Origin: Paraburkholderia hospita
GTDB lineage: Bacteria; Pseudomonadota; Gammaproteobacteria; Burkholderiales; Burkholderiaceae
Direction of reading: 5' to 3'
NCBI RefSeq assembly: GCF_002902965.1
Contig: NZ_CP026107.1
Coordinates: 1,488,001-1,552,000 of the forward strand
DNA length: 64,000 bases
Below are positions 53,252 to 62,446 of the stretch, piece by piece. Position 1 is the stretch's first letter, and each line of letters begins with the position of its first letter. The notes under the pieces are model-generated. The model did no database searches. It saw only the letters and a program-made list of their open reading frames with translations, and had not been told where the DNA came from. The position numbers were made by a program, and so were the translations under genes.

Positions 53252-53304
53252 CGTAGTCTCCAATTCTTTGTCGGCACCGCGTGGTGCGTGGTTTATCTGC
53301 TGCG

Positions 53305-53700
53305 TCAAGCCGCCGAAGTCTCCGCTTCATACGCCTTGATCGCTTCCGTCGCGACGCGGAACGCAGCCAGCGCCAGCGGCGCGCCGCAATACACAGCCGC
53401 CTGCATCAGCACCGCGCGGATTTCGTCCTTCGTTACGCCGTTGCGCAGCGCGCCCTTCACGTGCACGGCGAGTTCGTGATGCTGGCTCATTGCCGTCAGC
53501 ATGCCGAGGTTCAGCATGCTGCGCGTCTTGAACGACAGCGTCCTGTCGCCCCAGATATCGCCCCAGCAGCTCTCGGTGACGAACTTCTGCATCGGCCGGT
53601 TGAAGTCGTCGGCATTGGCCCATGACTTCTCCACATGCCCCGCGCCAAGCACTTCCTTGCGGTTTTCAAAGCCTTTTTCGAAACGTTCGTTGCTTTCCAT
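53305..53700 (-). CDS. Carboxymuconolactone-decarboxylase-family protein (PcaC-like)
   Basis: The protein (131 residues) is of single-domain PcaC type. It has WGDIWGDRTLSFKTRSMLNLGMLTAM and HELAVHVKGALRNGVTKDEIRAVLMQAAVYCGAP, where the His and nearby residues form the family's active-site pocket. PcaC decarboxylates 4-carboxymuconolactone, but no protocatechuate-pathway gene is nearby, so another beta-keto or lactone acid is more likely. It is the first gene after the operator/promoter at 53.77 kb. Confidence 0.87.
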   Translation of the reverse strand: MESNERFEKGFENRKEVLGAGHVEKSWANADDFNRPMQKFVTESCWGDIWGDRTLSFKTRSMLNLGMLTAMSQHHELAVHVKGALRNGVTKDEIRAVLMQAAVYCGAPLALAAFRVATEAIKAYEAETSAA

Positions 53701-53767
53701 CTTGAGGTCCTCTCTGTTGCTTCAACCCGTTCAGTTGCTTCGCGCGTTACGACTGCCTGACGCGATG

Positions 53768-53780
53768 ATTGTCGGACAAT
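53768..53780. promoter_or_regulatory. FadR-type operator before the 53.7-kb block
   Basis: ATTGTCGGACAAT contains TTGTCGGACAA (53769-53779), a full match to T-N-GT-N3-AC-N-A of FadR-subfamily GntR proteins. It lies 69 bases before the first ATG of the block, next to an AT-rich candidate promoter. Confidence 0.65.
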
Positions 53781-53824
53781 ATAAACGTGCAAAATTTTTT
53801 GGCCGCTTTGGCCGCCTTGACTCA

Positions 53825-55252
53825 CTACGTGCCGTAACCAACCATCGCCTTCGTTTCCAGATACTCGCGCAAACCCGCTTCGCCCCACTCGCGGCCATTG
53901 CCCGAACGCTTGTAGCCGCCGAACGGCGCATGAAAATCGGCAGGCGGATAGTTCAGATGCACGCCGCCCGCACGCAATGCACGGCCCACCTTGCGGGCGC
54001 GTGCGATATCCGCCGATTGCACGTAGGCTGCGAGACCATAGTCCGTGCCGTTGGCAATCGCGATGGCGTCCGCTTCGCTGTCGTACGGGATCATCGACAG
54101 CACCGGCCCGAAGATTTCTTCACGCGCGATCGTCATGTCGGGCGTGACGTCCGCGAAGACGGTCGGCTTTGCGTAATAGCCTTTGTCGATGCCTTCGGGC
54201 AAGCCCGCGCCGCCTGTCACAAGCCGCGCACCTTCGTCGATGCCCGTCTGGATCAACGCCTGCACGCGCTCGAACTGGTTGCGGTTGACGAGCGGGCCGA
54301 GTTGCGTCGAAGCATCGTCGGTCGGTCCGACGCGATACGTTTCCGCCGCGCGCTTCGCGATCTGCGCGGCGTCGTTCATCAGATGACGCGGCACCAGCAT
54401 GCGCGTCGGAATCGAGCACGACTGGCCCGAGTTCACGAAGCACGCAGCCACGCCACGCTTGACGGCCTCTTCGAGATCGACGTCGTCGAGCAGAATGTTC
54501 GCGGACTTGCCGCCCAGTTCCTGCGCGACGCGCTTGACGCTCGGCGCGGCCGACTGCGCGACCAGCACGCCCGCGCGCGTCGAGCCCGTGAACGACACCA
54601 TGTCGATATCCGGATGACTCGCGATCGCCTCGCCCACACCCGGACCATCGCCATTGACGAGATTGAACACGCCGGCAGGCACTTGCGCTTCGTCGAGCAC
54701 TTCCGTGAACAGCAGCGCGCTCAGCGGCGAATACTCGCTCGGCTTGAGCACCATCGTGCAACCGGCCGCGAGCGCGGGCGCGATCTTCACGACGATCTGG
54801 TTGACGGGCCAGTTCCACGGCGTAATCAACCCGCACACGCCGATCGCTTCGAGCACGACGCGCGTGCTGCCGCGCTGTTCTTCGAATTCGAAGCGCTCCA
54901 GCACGTCGATCAGCGCATTCAGATGCGCGGGACCACGCGCCGCCTGCCCATTGCGTGCGAACGTGACGGGCGCGCCCATCTCGCGGCGCATCGCTTCCGC
55001 GAACTCGTCGTAGCGGCGTTCGTAGATCTGCAGCACGCGCCGCAACAACGCGACACGTTCCGCGACGCTCGTCGTGGACCACGCGGGAAACGCGCGGCGC
55101 GCGGCAGCGACCGCGCGGTCGACATCTTGCGCATTGCCGAGCGCGAGCCGCTCGAACGGTGCTTCAGTGGCTGGATCGACGATATCGAACCAGCGGGCGG
55201 ATACGGGTTCGACCCAGCGTCCGTCGATATAAAACTGCGCTGCATGTGACAT
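53825..55252 (-). CDS. Aldehyde dehydrogenase
   Basis: An NAD(P)-dependent aldehyde dehydrogenase (475 residues). The cofactor segment is ITPWNWPVNQIVVKIAPALAAGCTMVLKPSE, the general-base Glu is in QELGGKSAN, and the nucleophile Cys is in NSGQSCSIPTRM. It oxidises an aldehyde intermediate to its acid. ATG 55252 follows AGGAACC. It lies 19 bases after the second dehydrogenase gene and is the last gene of the 61.9-kb block. Confidence 0.93.
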   Translation of the reverse strand: MSHAAQFYIDGRWVEPVSARWFDIVDPATEAPFERLALGNAQDVDRAVAAARRAFPAWSTTSVAERVALLRRVLQIYERRYDEFAEAMRREMGAPVTFARNGQAARGPAHLNALIDVLERFEFEEQRGSTRVVLEAIGVCGLITPWNWPVNQIVVKIAPALAAGCTMVLKPSEYSPLSALLFTEVLDEAQVPAGVFNLVNGDGPGVGEAIASHPDIDMVSFTGSTRAGVLVAQSAAPSVKRVAQELGGKSANILLDDVDLEEAVKRGVAACFVNSGQSCSIPTRMLVPRHLMNDAAQIAKRAAETYRVGPTDDASTQLGPLVNRNQFERVQALIQTGIDEGARLVTGGAGLPEGIDKGYYAKPTVFADVTPDMTIAREEIFGPVLSMIPYDSEADAIAIANGTDYGLAAYVQSADIARARKVGRALRAGGVHLNYPPADFHAPFGGYKRSGNGREWGEAGLREYLETKAMVGYGT

Positions 55253-55271
55253 GGCAGGTTCCTGTCCAGAA

Positions 55272-56159
55272 TCAAAGCGCATCGCGATCTAGCAGGCGAT
55301 ACATTTCGGTGTGGTCGGTGGCGGGCGTCGAACGTTGCGCGGCTTCACCCCACACTGCCGTGACGGTGTCTCCGAGCGTCATCGGATAACCGACCGACTG
55401 CGCGAGCGCATGGGCGATCTTCAGATCCTTGTTCATCAATTGCAGTGCGAAGCCTGAGGCAAACGTGCCGCTCAGCATGAACTGCTTGACCTTGTTTTCC
55501 GATGTATTGCTACGGCCCGACGAAGCGTTCAGCACGTCCGTCATCACGTCCGGCTCGATGCCGAAACGTTGCGCGACGAGCAGCGCTTCGACGGTCGCCG
55601 CGAGTCCCGCCGCCGACACGTAGTTGTTCAGCGCCTTCGCTGCATGACCCGAGCCCGCGCCGCCGATATGCAAAATGCTCTGGCCCATCGCTTCGAGCAC
55701 AGGCATGCACTGCGTGAGCACTTCCGAACGACCGCCGACGAGAATCGCCAGCGTGCCTTCCTTCGCTTTCTTCACGCCACCGGATACGGGCGCGTCCAGA
55801 TACGCGAGGCCGCGTTCTTCGAGCATCGAGCCGAGCTTGCGCGAACGTTCCGGTTCCGATGAACTCATGTCGATCACGACGGCGCCTTTCGCGAGCCGGT
55901 TCGCCCAACCCTCTGCGCCGCCGCCGAGCAGCACGCTTTCGACGATGTCCGAGTTCGGCAGCATCGTGATCAATGCTTCGAGCGACGCGCCGTTGTCGCG
56001 AGTCAAACGCTGCGCGCCCGCTTGCGTGGCGAGCGTGTCGGCGCGCGCTGCATCCGCGTCGTCGATGTACAGGTCGAAGCCCGCGTTGACGAGGCATTGC
56101 ACCATCGGCGCGCCCATCATGCCGAGCCCGATGAAACCGATGCGCTTCTTCTGTGTCAT
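55272..56159 (-). CDS. 3-hydroxyisobutyrate-dehydrogenase-type oxidoreductase (copy 2)
   Basis: A beta-hydroxyacid dehydrogenase (295 residues). The NAD(P) motif is IGFIGLGMMGAPM, the substrate segment is DAPVSGGVKKAKEGTLAILVGG and the catalytic Lys is in GHAAKALNNYVSAAG. It lies between a NIPSNAP gene and the aldehyde dehydrogenase, so a hydroxyacid or semialdehyde exchange is plausible. It differs substantially from copies 1 and 3. Confidence 0.9.
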   Translation of the reverse strand: MTQKKRIGFIGLGMMGAPMVQCLVNAGFDLYIDDADAARADTLATQAGAQRLTRDNGASLEALITMLPNSDIVESVLLGGGAEGWANRLAKGAVVIDMSSSEPERSRKLGSMLEERGLAYLDAPVSGGVKKAKEGTLAILVGGRSEVLTQCMPVLEAMGQSILHIGGAGSGHAAKALNNYVSAAGLAATVEALLVAQRFGIEPDVMTDVLNASSGRSNTSENKVKQFMLSGTFASGFALQLMNKDLKIAHALAQSVGYPMTLGDTVTAVWGEAAQRSTPATDHTEMYRLLDRDAL

Positions 56160-56171
56160 GGCATCCGTCTC

Positions 56172-56498
56172 CTAGCGCAGCGCGGAGAACGAGGTCGGCG
56201 TCAGGAAATGATTTTCGATGCGCTCGACGATAGGACGCTGCGCTTCCGTCGCGGCGCGCGTCGCGATCCAGTCGGCGTCGGCCTGAAACGCGTTCCACTT
56301 CTGCTCGCGCGCGGCGAGGCTTTCCCATTGGATCATGTACGTGAGCGCGTGATTGCTCGGACCGATCAGCGTGGTCCAGAAGCCGATCTGCTGGATGCCG
56401 TACTTCTCGAAGAAACCGAGCGTGTGCGTCGTAAAGCGGTCGAGCAAGGCCGGCAGGCGCGTCGGCGCGCAGTGATAGATGCGCATTTCAACGATCAT
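56172..56498 (-). CDS. NIPSNAP-family protein
   Basis: This short protein (108 residues) has the dimeric alpha-beta barrel pattern of NIPSNAP proteins: MIVEMRIYHCAPTRLPALLDRF and YMIQWESLAAREQKWNAFQADADW. Bacterial members often sit in catabolic operons without a proven reaction. ATG 56498 follows GGAG. It lies 12 bases from the neighbouring dehydrogenase gene. Confidence 0.85.
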   Translation of the reverse strand: MIVEMRIYHCAPTRLPALLDRFTTHTLGFFEKYGIQQIGFWTTLIGPSNHALTYMIQWESLAAREQKWNAFQADADWIATRAATEAQRPIVERIENHFLTPTSFSALR

Positions 56499-56542
56499 GG
56501 TGTTCTCCGTGTTTCGTGTTGTGTGTTCGATTCGGTACTGCT

Positions 56543-57466
56543 TCAATCTTCAAGGCCGTCGACCGACGACCAGCGTTCGACGTACTTGACGAGTTCCGTC
56601 ATATCGCGCGCGGCGCCGTCCTGCATCGCGGCGTAGTTCCACATCTGGCGCGCGACGCTGCCCACCCACATCGGCACGCCGAGCGCCTGGCATTCGTCGA
56701 CGGCAAGACCGATGTCCTTGCAGACGCTGCCGACAGGAAAGCCGAAATCGAATGTGCCAGGCAGCACGTGCTTCGGAAACTTGTCGAGCGTCGCGCCGTT
56801 CTTGCCGCTGCCCGCATTGATCACCGACATCATCACTTCCGGGTCGAGCCCGCCGCGCATGCCCGCGACGAACGCCTCGGAGGTGATCGCGAACGCCGTC
56901 GACGACAACATGTTGTTCAGCAGCTTCAGCAATTGCCCTTGCCCCGCCTTGTCACCGACGACGAACACCTTGCCGAGCACTTCGAACAGGCCGCGCACTT
57001 CTTCGAGCGCGACGGGGTTGCCCGCCGCCATGATCGCGAGCGTGCCCTTCTTCGCGCCCGATGCGCCGCCGCTCACGGGTGCATCGACGGTTTCGATTCC
57101 TTTTGCGAGCAGCCCTTCTGCCACTTCCTTTTCGATGCGCGAGCCGACCGTCGACAGATCGACCAGCACCTTGATCGCGCTGCCGTCGATCAGGCCGCCG
57201 TCGCCGAGCGCGACCTGTTTGAAGATCGCGGGCGTGGGCAGGCTCGTGAAGACGATGCGCGCGCTGTTGGCCACTTCGCGCACCGACCCGGCAACTTGCG
57301 CGCCCGCCGCCTTGAGTTCCGCAACGGCAGCTTCATCGCGGTCGTACACGATCACCGTATGCCCCGCTTCGATCAGCCGCCGCGCCATCGGCCGGCCCAT
57401 CGTGCCGACGCCGACGAAACCGAGCGACGGCCCGCGTTGCTGACTTGATGCCTGACTACTCGACAT
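56543..57466 (-). CDS. 3-hydroxyisobutyrate-dehydrogenase-type oxidoreductase (copy 3)
   Basis: A beta-hydroxyacid dehydrogenase (307 residues). The NAD(P) motif is GFVGVGTMGRPMARRL, the substrate segment is DAPVSGGASGAKKGTLAIMAAG and the catalytic Lys is in GQLLKLLNNMLSS. It is 30 bases downstream of the MmgE/PrpD gene and 44 bases upstream of the NIPSNAP gene. Confidence 0.9.
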   Translation of the reverse strand: MSSSQASSQQRGPSLGFVGVGTMGRPMARRLIEAGHTVIVYDRDEAAVAELKAAGAQVAGSVREVANSARIVFTSLPTPAIFKQVALGDGGLIDGSAIKVLVDLSTVGSRIEKEVAEGLLAKGIETVDAPVSGGASGAKKGTLAIMAAGNPVALEEVRGLFEVLGKVFVVGDKAGQGQLLKLLNNMLSSTAFAITSEAFVAGMRGGLDPEVMMSVINAGSGKNGATLDKFPKHVLPGTFDFGFPVGSVCKDIGLAVDECQALGVPMWVGSVARQMWNYAAMQDGAARDMTELVKYVERWSSVDGLED

Positions 57467-57496
57467 GACAATCCTCGTGAATGAAAAAATTCCGAT

Positions 57497-58882
57497 TCAA
57501 TTCGAACCGCGAGCACGCGCGAGACGCATTACTGCGGCCGCGTCCTGCTCGGTCTCGAACTTCCATAATCTATCGATCAACGTTTGCGCATCGACGCCCG
57601 AGCGTGAATACGCGGCCAGTTGATGCAGCTTGTCGGCCAGCTCGACGTTGGCGAGTGGCGCGGCGAGACTGCCGCGCGCAGCATGCGCGCGATGCGTGAC
57701 GCGTTCGCCCGAGCGCAGAATGATCGTCACCTGCGCGGATTCGACGGGCCACGACGCGTTATCGATGAAACGCAGGCGGTTTCCAAGCGCACGGAACGAC
57801 GGATCGGCGACGGCGGCATCGCTGAACTCATCGAGGCTAGCCTTGCCGCGCGACAACACCACGGCGACCGCATGCTGCGCGCTGACCTGTGATTCGCGCC
57901 CAGTGCGCACGCCAGGCCGGTCGGTGCGCTCGCGCAGCAGCGGATGGCCCGTCAATTCGATCTGTTCGATATCGTCGAGCGACCAGCGCGCGTCGCGCCG
58001 CAGATCGAGGCATGCTTCGATCACCGGGTTCAACACGACGCCGCACGGATACGGCTTGTAGGTGTTCTTCAGCAGTTCCCACTCATGCCCGAGATCGTGC
58101 GTGAGCGCGCTCCAGTCCGGTTGCGACGCCGTCACGCGCAGAAAGCCGCGCTCACCTTCGAGCGGCGCGTCGGGGCCCGAAAAGCCGTCTTCTGCAAGCA
58201 GCGCGGACAGCAACCCATTGCGCGCCGCATTGCCGACGCTGATGCTCTTCGACATCGTGCCGAGCGTTTCGACCAGTCCGCCCGTTTGCACCGATGCATT
58301 GCCGAGCGCCCACGCAATGTTTTGTTCACCGAGTTCAAGCGCCTTCGCCACGGCTGCAGCCGCGCCGAACACGCCGCATGTCGACGTGATGTGCCAGCCG
58401 CGCTGATAGTGCTCCGGCGAGACTGCATTGCCGATCCGGCATTCCACTTCGACGCCCAGCACGAACGCGAGCAGCAGCGCTTCGCCGCTCATCGCGTGCG
58501 ACTCGGCAAGCGCGAACAACGCCGCCGCGACGGGTGCCGTCGGATGAATGATGGTTGGAATATGCGTGTCGTCGAAGTCGTAGACGTTCGCGCTCATCGC
58601 GTTGAGCGCGGCTGCGTTCAGCATGTCCGTGCGCTCGCTGCGTCCGACGATGCTCGCGTTTTCATCCGCGCGAAAACGCTGATAGACGTTGACGGCTTTG
58701 TCGAGCGTCGGGTCATGCGAGCCTGCCAGCGCGACCGCGAAGTAATTGACGAGCGAGCGCTTCGCTTCGTTGCGCACGTTGGCGGGCAAGTCGCGCCACT
58801 GCGTGCCGGCGACGAAGCGTGCAAGGGAGCGAGTTAATACGCCGCTGCGCAATGCGTTGGCGTCGATGGAATCAGCCTGCAA
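57497..58882 (-). CDS. MmgE/PrpD-family protein
   Basis: The protein (461 residues) has the family pattern NYFAVALAGSHDPTLDKA...DFDDTHIPTIIHPTAPVAAAL...GNASVQTGGLVETLGTMSKSISVGNAARNGLLSALLAEDGFSGPDAPLEGERGF. The family includes 2-methylcitrate dehydratase, cis-aconitate decarboxylase and iminodisuccinate epimerase. No other methylcitrate gene is here. Its ATG region overlaps the end of the SDR gene by 11 bases. Confidence 0.9.
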   Translation of the reverse strand: MQADSIDANALRSGVLTRSLARFVAGTQWRDLPANVRNEAKRSLVNYFAVALAGSHDPTLDKAVNVYQRFRADENASIVGRSERTDMLNAAALNAMSANVYDFDDTHIPTIIHPTAPVAAALFALAESHAMSGEALLLAFVLGVEVECRIGNAVSPEHYQRGWHITSTCGVFGAAAAVAKALELGEQNIAWALGNASVQTGGLVETLGTMSKSISVGNAARNGLLSALLAEDGFSGPDAPLEGERGFLRVTASQPDWSALTHDLGHEWELLKNTYKPYPCGVVLNPVIEACLDLRRDARWSLDDIEQIELTGHPLLRERTDRPGVRTGRESQVSAQHAVAVVLSRGKASLDEFSDAAVADPSFRALGNRLRFIDNASWPVESAQVTIILRSGERVTHRAHAARGSLAAPLANVELADKLHQLAAYSRSGVDAQTLIDRLWKFETEQDAAAVMRLARARGSN

Positions 58883-59657
58883 GCCAGCCTCCTTCTATCG
58901 GCATCATCGCGCCCGTGATCTGGCTCGCCGCGGGGCCGCACAGAAACACGACCATCTCGCCGACATGCGCCGCTTCGACGAGTTCGCCCGTCGGTTGCTT
59001 GCCTTTGAGGAACTCGCGCACTGCATCGCTGCGATTCAGTCCGCTCTCGTCCATCAACGCGTTGATGCGTCCGTCGATGTTCGGCGTCAGTACCGAGCCT
59101 GGGCAGATCGCGTTGCATGTGATGCCGTGATTCAGCGTCTCGATCGCCACCGAGCGCGTGAGCCCGAGGAGCGCAGTCTTCGTCGTCACGTAATCGACGC
59201 GATTCGCGACAGCGCGCGCGCCGTACACCGACGTCATATTGAAGATGCGTCCCCAGCCGCGCTCGCGCATGCCGGGCAAGGTCAGTTGAATCGCGCGAAA
59301 TGCGGCCGTCAGATTCACCGCGAGCGCGTTGTTCCAGTGCTCGATCGGGAACGATTCGATATCCGCGAAATGACGTACGACGGCATTGTTGATCAGCACG
59401 TCGAGTGTCTTCACGCGTTCGCGCGCGGCGCCGATCAAAGCATCGACGCCTGCTGGCGTCGCGAGATCCGCTTGCACGTACGCGACGTTCACGTCGAACG
59501 CGGACGCCAGTTCGTCCGTGGTCTGTGTCATCTGCTGCGGCGCTTCGAGTCCGTGCAATACGATGTCGCAGCCTGCGCCCGCGAGCGCACGCGCCATCGC
59601 GAGACCCAGGCCGTTCGACGAACCTGTCACTAAAGCGCCTTTGCCTTTCAGCATCAT
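58872..59657 (-). CDS. SDR-family oxidoreductase, 3-hydroxybutyrate-dehydrogenase-like
   Basis: A classical SDR (261 residues) with TGSSNGLGLAMARAL, NNAVV and the active-site Tyr-x3-Lys in RVDYVTTKTALLG. The segment CNAICPGSVLTPNIDGRI and overall length resemble 3-hydroxybutyrate dehydrogenases. Two ATGs (59657, 59654) are possible. It lies 14 bases after the metallo-hydrolase gene. Confidence 0.88.
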   Translation of the reverse strand: MMLKGKGALVTGSSNGLGLAMARALAGAGCDIVLHGLEAPQQMTQTTDELASAFDVNVAYVQADLATPAGVDALIGAARERVKTLDVLINNAVVRHFADIESFPIEHWNNALAVNLTAAFRAIQLTLPGMRERGWGRIFNMTSVYGARAVANRVDYVTTKTALLGLTRSVAIETLNHGITCNAICPGSVLTPNIDGRINALMDESGLNRSDAVREFLKGKQPTGELVEAAHVGEMVVFLCGPAASQITGAMMPIEGGWLAG

Positions 59658-59671
59658 GAGTGCCGCCCCGC

Positions 59672-60472
59672 TCAGCGCGCTTGTGCGTCGAGACGCACGA
59701 TCCAGCCTTCCGTCTCGCGATCATGCGACGGATAACGCGTCAGCACAGCAGGATCGTGGCCCGGAATCACATGCTCGGGCGAACTGGCCAGCCGATGCGC
59801 AGCCTCATAGCCTTCGAGCATGTCGCCGACGTTGTAGACAACAGGGAACGGCCGATGCTCCTGCATGTTCGCGTAGAAATGCGACGCATCCGACGCGAGC
59901 ACGACCCAGCCGCGCTCCGTATGCACGCGCACGACCTGCAAGCCGTTCGTATGTCCGCCGACCCAATGCACGCTCAGTCCAGGCGTGATCTCCGAAGCGC
60001 CGTCATGAAACTGCACGCGCCCATCGAACAGACGGCCGACCATGGACTTCACGTCTTCCGGCTCGAACGGATGACTCAACGCGTGATGGCACATGCAACG
60101 CCCAGTGCAATACGCCATCTCGCGATCCTGAAGGTGATAACGCGCGCGCGGAAACAGGGAGCTATTGCCCGCATGGTCGTAGTGCATGTGCGTGATGATC
60201 ACGTCTTCGACGTCATCCGCGCGAATGCCGATCTGCTTCAGGCCGCGCTCCACCGTGTTCGTGATCGTGCGACCTCGCTTGTCGGCCATTGCCTGGTCGA
60301 AGCCCGTGTCGACGATGAAGGTGCGCGATTCGCCCACCACGGCCCACACGAAGTAATCGAGCGGCATCGGCACATCATGCGAATCGCCGCCGATGAAGTT
60401 GTCGCGCGAACGGCGCTCGAAATGCGCGTACTTGACTGCATAGATACGGTAGTTCTCAGTGGGCGATGACAT
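59672..60472 (-). CDS. Metallo-beta-lactamase-fold lactonase-like hydrolase
   Basis: The protein (266 residues) has the di-zinc motif ITHMHYDHAGNSSLF (H-x-H-x-D-H), further ligands in VGGHTNGLQVV, ASDASHFYAN and IPGHDP. This set is typical of N-acyl-homoserine-lactone-lactonase-like enzymes, which open a lactone ring. In this operon it could hydrolyse a lactone intermediate; quorum quenching is not implied. ATG 60472 is chosen; the longer frame runs into the MFS gene. Confidence 0.88.
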   Translation of the reverse strand: MSSPTENYRIYAVKYAHFERRSRDNFIGGDSHDVPMPLDYFVWAVVGESRTFIVDTGFDQAMADKRGRTITNTVERGLKQIGIRADDVEDVIITHMHYDHAGNSSLFPRARYHLQDREMAYCTGRCMCHHALSHPFEPEDVKSMVGRLFDGRVQFHDGASEITPGLSVHWVGGHTNGLQVVRVHTERGWVVLASDASHFYANMQEHRPFPVVYNVGDMLEGYEAAHRLASSPEHVIPGHDPAVLTRYPSHDRETEGWIVRLDAQAR

Positions 60473-60528
60473 GTCTCGAGTGTCCTTGGTTTGTACAGTG
60501 ATCCGTCGCGGCGTATGCAGCGCGGCGG

Positions 60529-61932
60529 TTATTTCATGGCCGCTGTCGCGCCGCCCTCGATGGTTTCCGCGCTCGCGACACCGGCGTCGGCGGCGATCGA
60601 TTCGAGCGAACGTTGCTTCGTTTCCGGGCCGAGCACGCCGACGATCAGCGCCTGGATCAGCAGCGTGCAGACGATCAGCGTCAGCACGCCGGCAATGCCG
60701 AAGCTCATGAACGCGCTCGCCACCGCATACGGCACGACGATGCTGACCGCGCGGCCCACCGTGTTCGCGAGGCCCGAGCCGCGCAGGCGCAGTTCCGTCG
60801 GGAACAGTTCGGGCACATACGTCGCGACGCTGAACGACGACAACACATAGATGCAGCAGGTGATGGCAAACCCAAGCGCCGTGATCGCAACCGCCGACTG
60901 CGCAAACGGATAGGCAACGCCGAAGGCCACGCACACGAGCGAAAACAATACGATGCCCCACTTCCGGCCGAGGTGCTCGGCGAGTGCAAAAGCGATCAGC
61001 GAGCCGATCGGGCCACCCGCAAACATCACGGCTGTCAGACCGAGCGAACTGGAAACGCTGTGTCCCTGCTTGACGAGGAACGTCGGTATCCAACTGACGA
61101 ATGCATAGTTGACCGTGAACAGCGCGACGAGAACCGTGATGGCCGTGATCGTGCGCGTGAGCAGCCGGCGCGAGAACAGATCGCCGAGACGGCCCGTGTC
61201 GTTCGAATAGAACTCCCGCGTGGAGGGCTCAGGCGCGTTGACCGGATAACTGACTGCGTTACCGCACGCCGTCTCGATGCGTTCGACGATCTCCCGCGCT
61301 TCGTCGCCTCGTCCGCGCGACGCGAGCCAGCGCGGTGACTCCGGCATCGACTTGCGCAGGAACCACACGAACAGCGCGCCGCATCCCGCGATTGCGAACA
61401 TCCAGCGCCAGCCGTATTGCGGCACGATCAGCCAGCCAAGGAAGGTCGAAAGGAACAGCGACGTGTTGATGATCAGATTGAGGATGGTGCCGAAGCGGCC
61501 GCGCCAGTCGGCGGGAATGAACTCGCTCAGCGTGCCATAGCCGACGACGATCTCCGCGCCCATGCCGACGCCCATCACCAGACGGAAGAAGATCAGCCAG
61601 TAGATCGACGGCGCGAGCGCCGCGGCAATCGACGCGAAGCCGTAGATGCCGAGATTGAACTGATAGCAGAAGCGGCGCCCGAAGCGGTCGCCGAGCAATC
61701 CGGAAAGCCACGCGCCCGTCATCATGCCGACGAAGGTGACGGAGACGAACGTCGCGTTGAGGCTCAGCGTGGATTCGCCGCTGTGGATCATCGCGGCGAG
61801 GACCGTGCCGGCGATATAGATGTCGAACGAATCGAAGTACATGCCGGCCGCGATCAGGCCCAGCAGACGCCAATGGAAGCCGGACAAAGGAAGCCTGTCC
61901 AGGCGCGCTCCGATACTGGCATCCATCTGCAT
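60529..61932 (-). CDS. MFS transporter, metabolite:H+ symporter type (copy 2)
   Basis: The protein (467 residues) has 12 spans. The MFS motif is GLLGDRFGRRFC, with FRLVMGVGMGAEIVVGYGTLSEFIPADWRG, as in sugar- and aromatic-acid:proton symporters. It is the first gene of the 61.9-kb block and sits behind a near-consensus promoter with an operator in its spacer. Confidence 0.92.
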   Translation of the reverse strand: MQMDASIGARLDRLPLSGFHWRLLGLIAAGMYFDSFDIYIAGTVLAAMIHSGESTLSLNATFVSVTFVGMMTGAWLSGLLGDRFGRRFCYQFNLGIYGFASIAAALAPSIYWLIFFRLVMGVGMGAEIVVGYGTLSEFIPADWRGRFGTILNLIINTSLFLSTFLGWLIVPQYGWRWMFAIAGCGALFVWFLRKSMPESPRWLASRGRGDEAREIVERIETACGNAVSYPVNAPEPSTREFYSNDTGRLGDLFSRRLLTRTITAITVLVALFTVNYAFVSWIPTFLVKQGHSVSSSLGLTAVMFAGGPIGSLIAFALAEHLGRKWGIVLFSLVCVAFGVAYPFAQSAVAITALGFAITCCIYVLSSFSVATYVPELFPTELRLRGSGLANTVGRAVSIVVPYAVASAFMSFGIAGVLTLIVCTLLIQALIVGVLGPETKQRSLESIAADAGVASAETIEGGATAAMK

Positions 61933-62029
61933 GAGGCTGTCTCCGTGACGTTAGCGTTTTTTGTGCGCCCGCTTTGGCATTCCGTGTTGCGTTTTGCTTC
62001 GGAACGCAGGCGGCCGGTCGATGGGTTGG

Positions 62030-62057
62030 ATTATATTCCTGTCATACAATCCGTCAA
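62030..62057 (-). promoter_or_regulatory. Sigma-70 promoter with FadR-type operator in the spacer
   Basis: On the minus strand, TTGACG (62057-62052), a 16-base spacer and TATAAT (62035-62030). The operator TTGTATGACAG (62049-62039) lies between -35 and -10 and fits TNGT-N3-AC, related to the sites at 53769 and 49398. Repression by occlusion of RNA polymerase would be expected. The start should be near 62023, 90 bases before the MFS ATG. Confidence 0.7.
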
Positions 62058-62134
62058 GAAGACGATTCAAATTCGTTCACTGATCCGCCCATGACGTTTT
62101 TGTGGACAAAAGGCTACAACTCACCTCACAAACG

Positions 62135-62163
62135 TTTACTGTCCGCTGACATCTCGTTATATT
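62135..62163 (+). promoter_or_regulatory. Candidate sigma-70 promoter with long leader to the porin
   Basis: TTTACT (62135-62140), a 17-base spacer and TATATT (62158-62163) match consensus at 4 and 5 of 6 bases. The leader to the porin ATG would be about 277 bases and includes a GGACC...GGTCC hairpin near 62188. TTGACA at 62351-62356 is an alternative nearer promoter but lacks a good -10. Confidence 0.4.
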
Positions 62164-62446
62164 CCACGGATTACAACGGTACTGCCGGACCCCGGTCCAG
62201 CGGTGCTTCAAGCAGTCCGTCCGCTCCACGAAAACTGGAAGACAGGACGTCAGCAACACACGCGGCTGTCGCATAGCACGCCGCGCCAGCAGGATTACAC
62301 CGGCATCGAAACGCGAAATCGTGCGCCCACGCATGAGGCCCCTGCTCGATTTGACATTTCGTGCCGCCTTTAGCAGTACGTTTTCAGACCATGCCGCGTG
62401 CTCGCCGCCAACGGGCGCGCAGGCATTCACTACAAGAAGGAAGAGA

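Noticed and set aside
57497..58882. 2-methylcitrate dehydratase (PrpD) of propionate metabolism
   Set aside because: No prpB, prpC or acnD gene is near; the family has several other activities, so only the family name is used.
59672..60472. Quorum-quenching lactonase role for the MBL-fold gene
   Set aside because: The motif fits lactonases in general, but no luxI/luxR gene is present and the operon is catabolic, so a pathway lactone is more likely.
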